Shown here: positions 28,863 to 37,951 of the stretch, in pieces
Layout of the letters: each line of letters begins with the position of its first letter
Numbering within the stretch: the first letter of the stretch is position 1
Source of the DNA: Bacilli bacterium
Lineage (GTDB): Bacteria > Bacillota_I > Bacilli_A > RF39 > UBA660
Reading direction: 5' to 3'
DNA length: 64,000 nucleotides
NCBI GenBank assembly: GCA_016297695.1
Contig: JAEDGC010000006.1
Span: forward strand, 1-64,000
The notes under the pieces: model-generated
The model's input: only the letters and a program-made list of their open reading frames with translations
Databases searched by the model: none
What the model was told of the DNA's origin: nothing
Position numbers and translations under genes: made by a program

Positions 28863-29515
28863 TGATATCGCTTAAATTAAAAGCAATAGCTTTTTTTATT
28901 GATAAAAACGATAGAGTTGTAGATGTTGGTTGTGATCATGCCTATTTAGATATTTATTTAGTTAAAAATGGTTTATGTAAAAATATCATAGCTAGTGATA
29001 TAAATGAAAATGCATTAAATATAGCGAAAAACAATATTCAAAAAAATAATTTAAATAAAAAAATAAAATGTATTCTATCAGATGGTTTAAATAATATAGA
29101 TTCTAAAAATATAGATACTGTTGTAATAGCTGGTATGGGTACTAAAACAATTAAACATATTTTGAGTAATAAAGACAAATTTAATAATATAAAAAAAATA
29201 ATTATTTCATCAAATAATGATCACTATAAATTGCGAAAATTTATGAATAAAAATCATTATTATTTAGAAGATGAAAAAATAGTTTTTGATAAAAATCACT
29301 ATTATATAATATCTAAATATATTAAAGGAAAACAAAAACTTAAGAAAAAAGAATTGATGTTTGGAATATATAAATATGAAAATAAAGATTATTATAAATA
29401 CTTGATGAATGAGAACAAAAGTGTTTTACAAAAGATTCCTTTTACAAAATTTAAGGCTAGAAAAAAATTAAAAAAAGAAAATAAAATCTTAAAAAAAATG
29501 ATTAATCTTAAATAA
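28862..29515 (+). CDS. trmK: tRNA (adenine-22-N1)-methyltransferase TrmK
   Basis: A 217-residue methyltransferase. VVDVGCDHAYLDIYLV is the SAM-binding motif, followed by ASDINENAL and VVIAGMGTKTI (the MG-T motif typical of TrmK/YqfN) and a C-terminal coiled coil rich in lysine. Located directly after rpoD as in Bacillus (dnaG-sigA-yqfN). Confidence 0.93.
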   Translation: MISLKLKAIAFFIDKNDRVVDVGCDHAYLDIYLVKNGLCKNIIASDINENALNIAKNNIQKNNLNKKIKCILSDGLNNIDSKNIDTVVIAGMGTKTIKHILSNKDKFNNIKKIIISSNNDHYKLRKFMNKNHYYLEDEKIVFDKNHYYIISKYIKGKQKLKKKELMFGIYKYENKDYYKYLMNENKSVLQKIPFTKFKARKKLKKENKILKKMINLK

Positions 29516-29777
29516 AAAAAGTTGGAGCATTTATATTAGAAGAATTATCTTCTTTTTTTATTTCATAATCTTTAGCTTCAATAGTATTTTTTGCTTCTGC
29601 TAAATCTTTAGTATTAAATTCTTTTAATACACCTAAAATATTTCTGGCGTTAGATATAATAGGTTTTGCTTGGTTGTATAATGGTATTATTTGGTTGGCT
29701 ACATTTAAAGTTTTAGATATTCCACTAAGTATTTTTGTAAAACTAAAAGTTTTTGGCATCATAGAATTTCCAAACAT
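29508..29777 (-). CDS. YqfQ/VrrA-like small protein
   Basis: An 89-residue protein on the minus strand, convergent with trmK and overlapping its end by eight bases. The region SKTLNVANQIIPLYNQAKPIISNARNIL is summarised by NQIIPLYNQAKPIISNAR, which resembles the QQITPMVQQYGP-type core of YqfQ proteins, and yqfQ lies near yqfN in Bacillus too. ATG 29777 with AGGTGAT upstream is preferred to GTG 29786. Function unknown (spore-coat associated in Bacillus). Confidence 0.55.
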   Translation of the reverse strand: MFGNSMMPKTFSFTKILSGISKTLNVANQIIPLYNQAKPIISNARNILGVLKEFNTKDLAEAKNTIEAKDYEIKKEDNSSNINAPTFFI

Positions 29778-29883
29778 AATAATCACCTATAATATATTAT
29801 GACAAAAATCACCATAAATTGCTAAATAACTTTAAAAAGTGCTAAAAATATTATATAATTAACAAGAATAAAGAGGTGATAAT

Positions 29884-31617
29884 GTGAAATTAAAAAAAGC
29901 TATTAATAAACCTTTAGTTTTAACTATTATGATCTTAATTTCAATTACATTATCTCTTTTTGTACTTGGATTTATTTATCATTTATTTCCAAAACTTAGT
30001 GCTTTTTCTATCGAAAGTGTATATGAAGAAAAAGATAAATTATTTATAAAAACTAGCAAAAGTTATAATGCTATTAAATATCATGCTATTGCTTATGATG
30101 AGAATGATAATATTTTGTTTGAATCTGATGCTAATAAAAATATTATCGATATAACTGATATAAATCTATTATATGATCAAGAAATAACATTTAAAGTTAT
30201 AGCTACTAGTAAAAGAAATGAAACAAAAAAATCTAGTAATAGTTTTAAATATATTAATAAAAGTGCTGCCTTTAACAAAGATAAAAACTATTCAGTAAAT
30301 AATGAAGATATTAAATTGTTTATTGATGGGTATCAAAATAATGAAAATTATCATATTGATATCTTTTATAAAAATAGTAATATTCTAACTAAAAATATTG
30401 AAAGTGAAAATATTTTAATAAGTTATGATGAATTAAAACAATATGATGGTAGAATTACAGTTAAATTGTATAATAAAAGTAATAGAATATTATCTACAAT
30501 TAATTATTATTTAAATGCTCCAATAGTTGGTAATATTAAAATAACTAATCCAACTGATGGGTATACAACTAATTGGGATGATATTATAATTCATTTTACG
30601 GGTGGAAGTAATGCAACTAATTTAAATGTCAGAATATATAATTCTAAAAATAAATTAGTTAATACTTTAGTTATTCCTTTTAAAAAAGATGAAGTAGTTT
30701 TACCTTCAGAAATATTTAAAGAAAATAAAAGCTATAAAATAGAACTAAATGCATCATATCAAGATTATATTGAAATTGCTAAAAGTGATAGCGTTACAAT
30801 AAATATTCTTGATAAAAAAACAGTTGATCCAGTATATATTAATAAAAATAATACTTTTATAAAAAGTGGGAGCAAAGTAGAGTTATTAACAAATACAATC
30901 GGAGCCAAAATATATTACACAATAGATGGAACAAAACCGACAGTTAATAGTTTGGAATATAAAGAACCAATCACAATTAATAATAATGTAACAATTAAAA
31001 CATATGCAGTAAAAAATAATATGTTTGATAGTGAAATTAATACTTATAATTTTGAAGTAAAAGATAAACAACTAGTAGTATATTTATCACCCTCAAATCA
31101 ATATGGTAATAAAGGTATAAAAAATTCAGGTTTTACTAATGAAAGAGATATGATGAATAAACTTACAGATTATTTGGAAGCTGATTTAAAGAATGCTGGT
31201 GTTAAAGTTTATCGTAATAAATCAACTGGCAATATTAATGAATGGTTAAAAGAAAGTAATAATAAAAAAAGTGATTTTCATTTTGCTATTCATTCAAATG
31301 GAAGTACAAATCATGATACTAAAGGAATGGAAATATATGTAGATAAACCTACTTCAAAATGTCTATCTATAGCATCTAATATATATAGTGGTTTATATGA
31401 TATATACCCATATAGAGATGAAATATCAAATAGAGGTGTTAAATATGCTGATGGTTCTTTAGGAGAGGTCAACGATAACTATATAAAGTGTGGTGCTTTA
31501 ATAGAAATTGCTTATCATGATAATTATTATGATGCAATATGGATAGTAAATAATATGGAAGAAATAGCACAAAATATTGCTGATTCTATATTAAAATTTT
31601 ATCAAATAATAGAATAA
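29884..31617 (+). CDS. Membrane-anchored N-acetylmuramoyl-L-alanine amidase (Amidase_3) with CHB_HEX-type domain
   Basis: A 577-residue exported protein starting at GTG (AGAGGTGAT upstream). It has an N-terminal membrane anchor, Ig-like segments, a chitobiase-type C-terminal domain (KIYYTIDGTKPT...YKEPI) around residues 335-395, and a C-terminal amidase domain from about residue 398 (VYLSPSNQYGN, NERDMMNKL, FHFAIHSNGS, LIEIAYHDN). The canonical DxGHGG is replaced by SPSNQYGN, as in a known Clostridium/phage subfamily of these enzymes. Likely cleaves the sugar-peptide bond of peptidoglycan. Confidence 0.85.
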   Translation: MKLKKAINKPLVLTIMILISITLSLFVLGFIYHLFPKLSAFSIESVYEEKDKLFIKTSKSYNAIKYHAIAYDENDNILFESDANKNIIDITDINLLYDQEITFKVIATSKRNETKKSSNSFKYINKSAAFNKDKNYSVNNEDIKLFIDGYQNNENYHIDIFYKNSNILTKNIESENILISYDELKQYDGRITVKLYNKSNRILSTINYYLNAPIVGNIKITNPTDGYTTNWDDIIIHFTGGSNATNLNVRIYNSKNKLVNTLVIPFKKDEVVLPSEIFKENKSYKIELNASYQDYIEIAKSDSVTINILDKKTVDPVYINKNNTFIKSGSKVELLTNTIGAKIYYTIDGTKPTVNSLEYKEPITINNNVTIKTYAVKNNMFDSEINTYNFEVKDKQLVVYLSPSNQYGNKGIKNSGFTNERDMMNKLTDYLEADLKNAGVKVYRNKSTGNINEWLKESNNKKSDFHFAIHSNGSTNHDTKGMEIYVDKPTSKCLSIASNIYSGLYDIYPYRDEISNRGVKYADGSLGEVNDNYIKCGALIEIAYHDNYYDAIWIVNNMEEIAQNIADSILKFYQIIE

Positions 31618-31668
31618 AAAAATAAAATAGTAATATAATTTATTGTACTTTGAAAGGACAATAAATTA

Positions 31669-32052
31669 ATGATTATAATGAGTTTAACAACATTGACTGC
31701 TAATGCATTTATTGAATTAAATAAAATTCAAGATACTAAAAAAATATATTTAAATGATATTTATGAATTTAATGAAATTTTAAAAATGAAATGTCAAGAA
31801 AATAATATAAGTTATATTGGAAATGTAGATTCATTATATTTTTATGAAATGAAATTTGAATATTCAACATTTTTTAATGTATATGAAGATACTGATGGAT
31901 TTGTAATTACGTTAGCCAATAATTTAGAGCCAATTAATATTCAAAATTATTTTAGAATGCATAAAAATCAAGAATTATTAAATATTTTAAATACTATCGA
32001 TTTTGAAAATATATTTTTAAAAAATAAAGGGTTGACAAAAAGATTACATTAG
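31669..32052 (+). CDS. Hypothetical protein
   Basis: A 127-residue soluble protein, no signal peptide or membrane segment, no family recognised. GAAAGGA lies ten bases upstream of ATG 31669. The infC promoter starts within its last codons (32032), so it is transcribed separately from the infC operon or reads through into it. Confidence 0.5.
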   Translation: MIIMSLTTLTANAFIELNKIQDTKKIYLNDIYEFNEILKMKCQENNISYIGNVDSLYFYEMKFEYSTFFNVYEDTDGFVITLANNLEPINIQNYFRMHKNQELLNILNTIDFENIFLKNKGLTKRLH

Positions 32053-32060
32053 TTTATAAT
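32032..32060 (+). promoter_or_regulatory. Consensus promoter of infC-rpmI-rplT
   Basis: TTGACA, 17-nt spacer, TATAAT, fully consensus. Drives a leader of about 155 bases before infC. Confidence 0.85.
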
Positions 32061-32066
32061 CTTAAT

Positions 32067-32221
32067 TGTTATAAAAAAAGGAAAGAAATGTATCTACATT
32101 CACCTGATTGCAAATAAGCAATAGGTCAAAAGCCAATTTAAAATAAATCATAAATATTTTAATTGAACTTTGAAGTAGATATAGTTTGTCTACTTTTTTA
32201 TATGTATGGAGGTGTGTTTAT
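32067..32221 (+). ncRNA. infC leader, transcription attenuator (L20-leader type)
   Basis: A terminator hairpin AAGTAGA/TCTACTT followed by seven T lies at 32173-32199. TATCTAC at 32091-32097 can instead pair with GTAGATA at 32175-32181, which would break that hairpin. Mutually exclusive long-range pairing before infC is the arrangement of the Bacillus L20 leader, in which free L20 favours termination. Confidence 0.7.
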
Positions 32222-32746
32222 ATAGCAAAAAATAGTAGTGAATTACCTATAAATGAAAATATTAAAGTTTCAGAATTAATGGTAATCGGACCTAATGGTG
32301 AGCAAATGGGTATAAAAAATATTAATGATGCATTAACACTTGCTAATTATGCTGGACTTGATTTAGTTTTAATGAATGACAATGGTACAACTGCCGTTGG
32401 AAAAATAATGGATTATAATAAATATCGTTATGAAAAACAAAAGAAAACTAAAGAAGCTCAAAAAAAACAAAGAGAAAGCAATAAAGAAATTAAAGAATAT
32501 CGTTTATCTGTAAATATTGATATTCATGATTTTGAGACAAGAGTTAAGAATGCTGCTAGTTATTTACAAAAAGGACATAAAGTAAAAGCTAGTATAAGAT
32601 TTAAAGGAAGAGAAATGGCACATACAAATTTAGGACAAGAAGTTTTAAATAAATTTGCTGAAAGTCTTTCTGAAATATCTACAATTGAAAGTTCACCAAA
32701 ATTAGAGGGCAGAGTAATGTCTATGCTATTAACACCAAAGAAATAG
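32222..32746 (+). CDS. infC: Translation initiation factor IF-3, probable AUA start
   Basis: About 174 residues. N domain INENIKVSELMVIGPNGEQMG, linker of lysines and glutamines, C domain VKNAASYLQKGHKVKASIRFKGREM (key part GHKVKASIRFKGREM). No ATG/GTG/TTG fits: GGAGGTG at 32209-32215 is followed seven bases later by ATA GCA AAA, giving MAKNSSELPINEN. Rare AUN starts are a known autoregulatory feature of infC. An upstream TTG would add residues unlike the family. Confidence 0.88.
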   Translation: MAKNSSELPINENIKVSELMVIGPNGEQMGIKNINDALTLANYAGLDLVLMNDNGTTAVGKIMDYNKYRYEKQKKTKEAQKKQRESNKEIKEYRLSVNIDIHDFETRVKNAASYLQKGHKVKASIRFKGREMAHTNLGQEVLNKFAESLSEISTIESSPKLEGRVMSMLLTPKK

Positions 32747-32777
32747 TTTATTAATAAAAGAAGGGAAGTTTAAAATT

Positions 32778-32975
32778 ATGGCAAATGGTAAAATGAAAAC
32801 TCATAAAGCTAGTAGTAAAGTTTTTAAAGTTAAAAAGAATGGTTCTTTAACTTACAAAAAAAGTAATGGTAACCATAAAACTAACAAAGATAGTGCTAAA
32901 CAAGTTAGACAAAGAAGAAATAAGGGAGTACTAAGCAAAGGAATGGCTGACAATATTAAGTCAGTAATTAAGTAG
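32778..32975 (+). CDS. rpmI: 50S ribosomal protein L35
   Basis: A 65-residue basic protein with the L35 pattern MKTHKASSKVFKVKKNGSL and a C-terminal basic region. Middle gene of infC-rpmI-rplT. Confidence 0.95.
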   Translation: MANGKMKTHKASSKVFKVKKNGSLTYKKSNGNHKTNKDSAKQVRQRRNKGVLSKGMADNIKSVIK

Positions 32976-32985
32976 GAGGTAAATT

Positions 32986-33528
32986 ATGGCAAGAGTTAAA
33001 GGCGGAAATGTTGCAAAAAACAGAAGAAGAAAAGTTTTAAAAGCTGCTAAAGGATATTTTGGTAGTAAACATAGATTATATAAAACTGCACAAGAACAAT
33101 TATTCCATAGTGGTGAATATGCATATAGAGATAGAAAAGCAAATAAAAGAAATTTTAGAAAATTATGGATTACAAGAATTAATGCTGCATGTCGTGAAAA
33201 TGAAATAAGTTATTCTAAATTTATTAATGGTTTAAATATTGCAGGAATTACTATTAATCGTAAAATGTTAAGTGAAGTTGCAATTGCTGATCCAGCATCT
33301 TTTACTAAATTAGTAGAAACTGCTAAAAAAGCTTTAGAAAATCCTAAAGCAGTAAAAAAAGTTGAAGCTAAAGAGGAAGTAAAAGAAGTTAAAAAAGTAG
33401 AAAAAAAAGCTGAAACTAAAGATTATAGTAAAATGACTTTGGCTGAATTAAAAGCTATTGCTAAAGAACAAGGTGTTAAAGGTTATTCTACTATGAAAAA
33501 AGATGAACTAATTAATAATTTAAAATAA
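32986..33528 (+). CDS. rplT: 50S ribosomal protein L20 with a C-terminal Rho-N/SAP-like extension
   Basis: A 180-residue protein. Residues 1-118 are a normal L20 ([45 protein letters not shown]). Residues about 119-180 are extra: a Lys/Glu linker and a compact end [27 protein letters not shown], the pattern of the Rho N-terminal/SAP-like helical domain known to bind nucleic acid. L20 nucleates 50S assembly and can repress its operon through the leader. The extension may affect RNA binding (inference). Confidence 0.95.
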   Translation: MARVKGGNVAKNRRRKVLKAAKGYFGSKHRLYKTAQEQLFHSGEYAYRDRKANKRNFRKLWITRINAACRENEISYSKFINGLNIAGITINRKMLSEVAIADPASFTKLVETAKKALENPKAVKKVEAKEEVKEVKKVEKKAETKDYSKMTLAELKAIAKEQGVKGYSTMKKDELINNLK

Positions 33529-33540
33529 TAAAAATAATGA

Positions 33541-33568
33541 CTGGTAGTAAATTTTTCCTACCAGTTTT
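33541..33568 (+). terminator. Terminator of the infC operon
   Basis: CTGGTAG paired with CTACCAG, loop of ten, followed by TTTTAT. Confidence 0.75.
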
Positions 33569-33591
33569 ATATTATATATAAGGAGGGTATG

Positions 33592-33855
33592 ATGACATTA
33601 GTTTTACAAGCTGACAGTGAAAAGTTTTTAAAGAAAAAAGTTCAGGCAGTGCTTGATTCACTACAAAGTTCTTCAAATGAATGGAAATATGTTTGTAATC
33701 AAACAGTTGAAGATGCGGTTAAATTAGCGTATGTTGATTCATATGGTACGTATACAACTACAATAGTTTTTATGCAAGTGCCAATAATGAAAAATAATTA
33801 CCATGGAATATTAAGTACTTATGAACAAGAAGCAAGGAAACAAAGAGCAGTATAA
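33592..33855 (+). CDS. Small conserved-looking protein of unknown function
   Basis: An 87-residue protein with a strong ribosome site (AGGAGGG). ATG 33592 is four bases after it; ATG 33589 would be too close. No membrane segment. Not assigned to a family. A good terminator follows, so it may be its own transcription unit behind the infC terminator. Confidence 0.6.
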   Translation: MTLVLQADSEKFLKKKVQAVLDSLQSSSNEWKYVCNQTVEDAVKLAYVDSYGTYTTTIVFMQVPIMKNNYHGILSTYEQEARKQRAV

Positions 33856-33859
33856 TTAA

Positions 33860-33887
33860 ATTATGAAAAAAATCATAATTTTTTTTT
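33860..33887 (+). terminator. Terminator before lon
   Basis: ATTATGA paired with TCATAAT, followed by eight or nine T. Confidence 0.8.
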
Positions 33888-33964
33888 GATATTTTTAAAA
33901 TTTCACTAGACTTTTATTAATATATAAAATATAATAAGTTTTATTAATTGAAGGGAGATGTTCT

Positions 33965-36277
33965 TTGGTGAATACTACACTACCTGTAATGCTTTTAAAA
34001 GGACTAATTTTAATCCCTAACCAAGAAGTAAAACTTGATATAAATAATAAAATAAGCAAAAAAATTGTTATGATATCATCAAAAAATTATAATGATGAAT
34101 TACTTATTGTTTGTCCTAAGGATCAAAAAGAAGAAGTACCAGAAGTTACTGATTTACCTTTTGTTGGAGTAGTATGTAAAATAACTAGTAAAATAGAACT
34201 TCCTAATGGTCATTTAAAAATCAAAGTTAAAGGAATTAAAAGGGTTGCCATTGAAGAGTATTCTAATAATATCGATGATATTGATATACTAGAATGTAGT
34301 ATTAGAAGTATTGAGCTTCCACGTTTTGAAGAAGTAGAATTAACGGCTGCTAAAAGAAAACTTTTAGATATTTTAAAAAAATATATTGATTTAAATCCAG
34401 AAATATCAAATAGTATTTTAAATTATTTAAAAAATGAAAATGATATAAATAAAATAACTGATCAAATAACATTGTTTTTACCATTAAGTATTGAGAAAAA
34501 AATAGAATATATGGAAGAAATTAATGCTTTAAAAAGAGCACATAAATTGATAAAAGATATCAATTTAGAAATAGAAGTAATTTTGCTTGATGAAGAAATA
34601 GATGAAAACCTAGCAAAAGAAATAGAAAAAAATCAAAAAGAATTTATATTAAAAGAAAAAATAAAAGAAATTCAAAAAGAACTTGGTGAAGAAGATGCTA
34701 AATCTAAAGAAATAGATAACTATTTATATAAATTAAATAATTTAGATATTTCTAAAAAAACTTATGATAAGATTCTTTATGAAATAAAGAAATATGAGTC
34801 TTCTAATGAAATGAGTCCTGAATTATCAGGTATTAGAAATTATCTTGATTGGATTTTAGGACTTCCTTGGAATATTGGGACAAATGATGAAACTGATATA
34901 AATAAAATAAAAAAATCTTTGGATAAATCTCATTTTGGACTAGATGAAGTAAAAAATAGAATTATAGAATATGTTGTTGCTAAAAAAAGAAATAAAGATT
35001 TAGCAAGTCCAATTATATGTTTAGTAGGTCCTCCTGGAGTAGGTAAAACAACACTTGCAAATTCCATCGCTAATTCTTTGAATAAAAAATTTGCTAAAAT
35101 TAGTGTTGGAGGTTTAAACGATAGTTCCCAATTAAATGGTCATCGTCGTACATATATCGGTTCATCTCCTGGTAGAATTATTGAAAGTATAAAAAAATGT
35201 GGAAGTAATAATCCTTTAATACTTATAGATGAAGTAGATAAAATGGTTAATGATTATAAAGGAGATCCAGCAAGTATTTTATTAGATATTCTTGATGTTG
35301 AACAAAATAAGTTTTTTATAGATAATTATATAGAAGAACCATTTGATTTATCTAATGTCATGTTTATACTTACTGCTAATAATGAAGAAAAAATTCCAGC
35401 TGAATTATTAGACAGATTAGAAATTATAAAATTATCTAGTTATACAGAGATTGAAAAAATAGATATTAGTAAAAAGTATTTATTACCTAAAATATATAAA
35501 GATTATTTATTGAAAGCCAAAGATATAAAAATAAGTAATGAAATAATTTTAAAAATAATTAGATATTATACTAAAGAAGCTGGTGTAAGAGAATTAGCAA
35601 GATTGCTTGATAAAATTATTAGAAAAATATTAGTAGAAAAAGATAATAAAGACTTTGAAATATCTTTAAAAGAAGCTGATATAAAAAAATATCTTGGTAA
35701 TAAAAAATATGAAAATGATACATTAAGTGAAATTGTCGTTCCTGGAAAAATTAATGGTCTTGCCTATACTCCATATGGTGGGAATGTAATGCCAATAGAA
35801 TGTTGTATGTATGAAGGCAGAGGAAAAATTAAATTAACAGGTTTGCTTGGAGCAGTATTAAAAGAAAGCATCGAAGTATCTTTGAGTTATTTACAGGCAA
35901 ATAAAGATGAGTTAAAAATAAACGATTATTATTTTAAAACAAAGGATATTCATATTCACATGCCATCATCTGCTATAAAAAAAGATGGACCATCAGCGGG
36001 TGTTGCAATAACTCTATCAATATTAAGTTTGATTTTAAATAAATCAATTAGTAATAATATAGCTTTAACTGGAGAAATATCATTAACAGGTGAAATACTA
36101 GCTATTGGTGGTTTAAAAGAAAAAATAATAGCAGCCTATAATAATAACATAAACATTATTTTTATACCAAAGAAAAATCATAATGATTTAGATGAAGTGC
36201 CTGAAGAAATAAAGAAAAAAATAAGTATTATTGAAGTAAATAATTTCATAGAAGTATATAACAATATTTTTGGATAG
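33965..36277 (+). CDS. lon: ATP-dependent protease Lon
   Basis: A 770-residue protein of normal Lon length. N-terminal substrate domain, a coiled coil (EKIKEIQKELGEE), AAA+ domain with Walker A GPPGVGKTTLA at residue about 354 and Walker B LILIDEVDK, and protease domain with catalytic Ser in DGPSAGVA (about 676) and Lys in GGLKEK (about 719). TTG 33965 lies seven bases after GGGAG; GTG 33968 is also possible. Degrades misfolded and regulatory proteins. Confidence 0.95.
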   Translation: MVNTTLPVMLLKGLILIPNQEVKLDINNKISKKIVMISSKNYNDELLIVCPKDQKEEVPEVTDLPFVGVVCKITSKIELPNGHLKIKVKGIKRVAIEEYSNNIDDIDILECSIRSIELPRFEEVELTAAKRKLLDILKKYIDLNPEISNSILNYLKNENDINKITDQITLFLPLSIEKKIEYMEEINALKRAHKLIKDINLEIEVILLDEEIDENLAKEIEKNQKEFILKEKIKEIQKELGEEDAKSKEIDNYLYKLNNLDISKKTYDKILYEIKKYESSNEMSPELSGIRNYLDWILGLPWNIGTNDETDINKIKKSLDKSHFGLDEVKNRIIEYVVAKKRNKDLASPIICLVGPPGVGKTTLANSIANSLNKKFAKISVGGLNDSSQLNGHRRTYIGSSPGRIIESIKKCGSNNPLILIDEVDKMVNDYKGDPASILLDILDVEQNKFFIDNYIEEPFDLSNVMFILTANNEEKIPAELLDRLEIIKLSSYTEIEKIDISKKYLLPKIYKDYLLKAKDIKISNEIILKIIRYYTKEAGVRELARLLDKIIRKILVEKDNKDFEISLKEADIKKYLGNKKYENDTLSEIVVPGKINGLAYTPYGGNVMPIECCMYEGRGKIKLTGLLGAVLKESIEVSLSYLQANKDELKINDYYFKTKDIHIHMPSSAIKKDGPSAGVAITLSILSLILNKSISNNIALTGEISLTGEILAIGGLKEKIIAAYNNNINIIFIPKKNHNDLDEVPEEIKKKISIIEVNNFIEVYNNIFG

Positions 36278-36292
36278 TTATATACTTTTTTT
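36253..36292 (+). terminator. Terminator overlapping the end of lon
   Basis: AGTATATAAC, inside the last lon codons, pairs with GTTATATACT, followed by seven T. Confidence 0.75.
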
Positions 36293-36384
36293 ACTTTACA
36301 CTCAGCAAAAATAATTTTAAATTATATAGAAACCATTAAAATAATGTGATATACTTATTTATAGAATAAGGAGGATGCTATCAT

Positions 36385-37950
36385 ATGGAACAAACTTCAG
36401 AAAAAAAAGGAATCGAGAATACTTTTATTATGTATTTTGCTTATATATTTATTTTTGCCTTTAAAGGGTTAAAATTTATTTTATTTGATTCTATTCCATA
36501 TTTGTATGATGTAATTAGTGGTACAGCTGATAGGGCATACTCAACAACTAAACAAGGTTTTATGACTGTAGCTGAACAACAAGAAGCTATGAAAGAAGAA
36601 AAAAGAAAAAAAAGATTAGAAGCTTATAATAAATTATTTTGGGTAAAAAGTAGAAATAATTATTATGAAAAAGAAAAGAAAAAATTACTATCTACTTTGG
36701 ATACAGAAGGTTCTGTAAGAAGTGAGAAAGCTTTAGTATATCAGTACGTAGCAAGAAATCCAAAGGGAAAAGTAGAAAAAGATATATTTTATGGTTATTC
36801 TAAATTAGATGTATATACTTTTTTAATAAGTGAAGGATATGATGTTTATCAAATTTATACTTCCAAAAGATTAATGCGTATGTATGGTGAAACATCTTTG
36901 TTTGCATCTAAAATGTCTAATAAAGATTTAATTTTCTGGTTAACTCAATTGTCTACATATTTAAAAGCAGGTATTCCACTAGCTGAATCTATAAGAATAC
37001 TTAGTAATCAAATGGGTAAGAAAAAATCTCAAAGAAGAGTTTTTCAAGCAATTACTTATGAACTTACAAATGGTGAAATTTTTTCAAAATGTTTAGAAAA
37101 ACAAGGAAATATGTTTCCAAGTTTACTTGTTAATATGGTAAAAGCTGCTGAAGCAACTGGAGATATTGAATCAACACTTTCGGATATGGCTAACTATTAT
37201 TCTGAAGTAGAAAAAACTAGAAAAGAAATGATAAGTGCAATAACTTATCCAACAATAGTACTTGTTTTTGCTATTGCAGTTATTACTTTTATTTTGCTAT
37301 ATGTTATACCTCAATTTGAAAAAATATATGCTCAATCAAGTGCATCAGTTACAGGAATTACTAAGGTTGTATTAAATGCTAGTAGTTTCTTAAAATTAAA
37401 TGGTTTATATGTATTATTGGCTGTAGCAGTAATAATATTAATTTTAATAATGCTTTATAAATATATAAAAGCAGCAAGAAGATTTATGCAAGTAATATTT
37501 ATGCATACTCCTTTTTTAAAAAATGTAATTATTTATAATGAATTAACGATATTTACAAAAACTTTTGCATCTCTTCTTAGAAATAATGTTTTTATTACAA
37601 CCAGTGTAGAAATATTAAGTAAAATTACAAATAATGAAATATATAAAGAGATAATGATAAAAACAATTAATAATATAATTGAAGGACGTAAAATATCTGA
37701 TGCCTTTAAAAATCATTGGGCAGTACCAGAAGTAGCTTATTACATGATAGTAACTGGTGAATCTACAGGTGAGTTAGATGTTATGATGCAAACAGTATCA
37801 GATTATTATGCTGAAGAACATAGAAGTATAATAAATGGCTTAAAAAGCTTCATTGAACCAGTAATGATAGCTGGACTTGCAATAGTAGTTGGTACAATTA
37901 TTTTAGCAGTAGTTATTCCAATGTTTAACTTAATGGGAAGTGTTGGTTAA
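36385..37950 (+). CDS. pilC: PilC/GspF-like type IV pilus platform protein
   Basis: A 521-residue protein. After an unusual N-terminal stretch of about 115 residues (a membrane segment and a charged coil), it has the PilC N domain (VYQYVARNPKGKVEKDIFYG) and two T2SSF domains (LSTYLKAGIPLAESIRILS; FASLLRNNVFITTSVEIL) with membrane helices. Forms the inner membrane platform of type IVa pili or a type II-like system. It differs from TadB/TadC. The matching ATPase (PilB) is not in this window. Followed directly by the prepilin peptidase. Confidence 0.88.
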   Translation: MEQTSEKKGIENTFIMYFAYIFIFAFKGLKFILFDSIPYLYDVISGTADRAYSTTKQGFMTVAEQQEAMKEEKRKKRLEAYNKLFWVKSRNNYYEKEKKKLLSTLDTEGSVRSEKALVYQYVARNPKGKVEKDIFYGYSKLDVYTFLISEGYDVYQIYTSKRLMRMYGETSLFASKMSNKDLIFWLTQLSTYLKAGIPLAESIRILSNQMGKKKSQRRVFQAITYELTNGEIFSKCLEKQGNMFPSLLVNMVKAAEATGDIESTLSDMANYYSEVEKTRKEMISAITYPTIVLVFAIAVITFILLYVIPQFEKIYAQSSASVTGITKVVLNASSFLKLNGLYVLLAVAVIILILIMLYKYIKAARRFMQVIFMHTPFLKNVIIYNELTIFTKTFASLLRNNVFITTSVEILSKITNNEIYKEIMIKTINNIIEGRKISDAFKNHWAVPEVAYYMIVTGESTGELDVMMQTVSDYYAEEHRSIINGLKSFIEPVMIAGLAIVVGTIILAVVIPMFNLMGSVG

Positions 37951-37951
37951 T

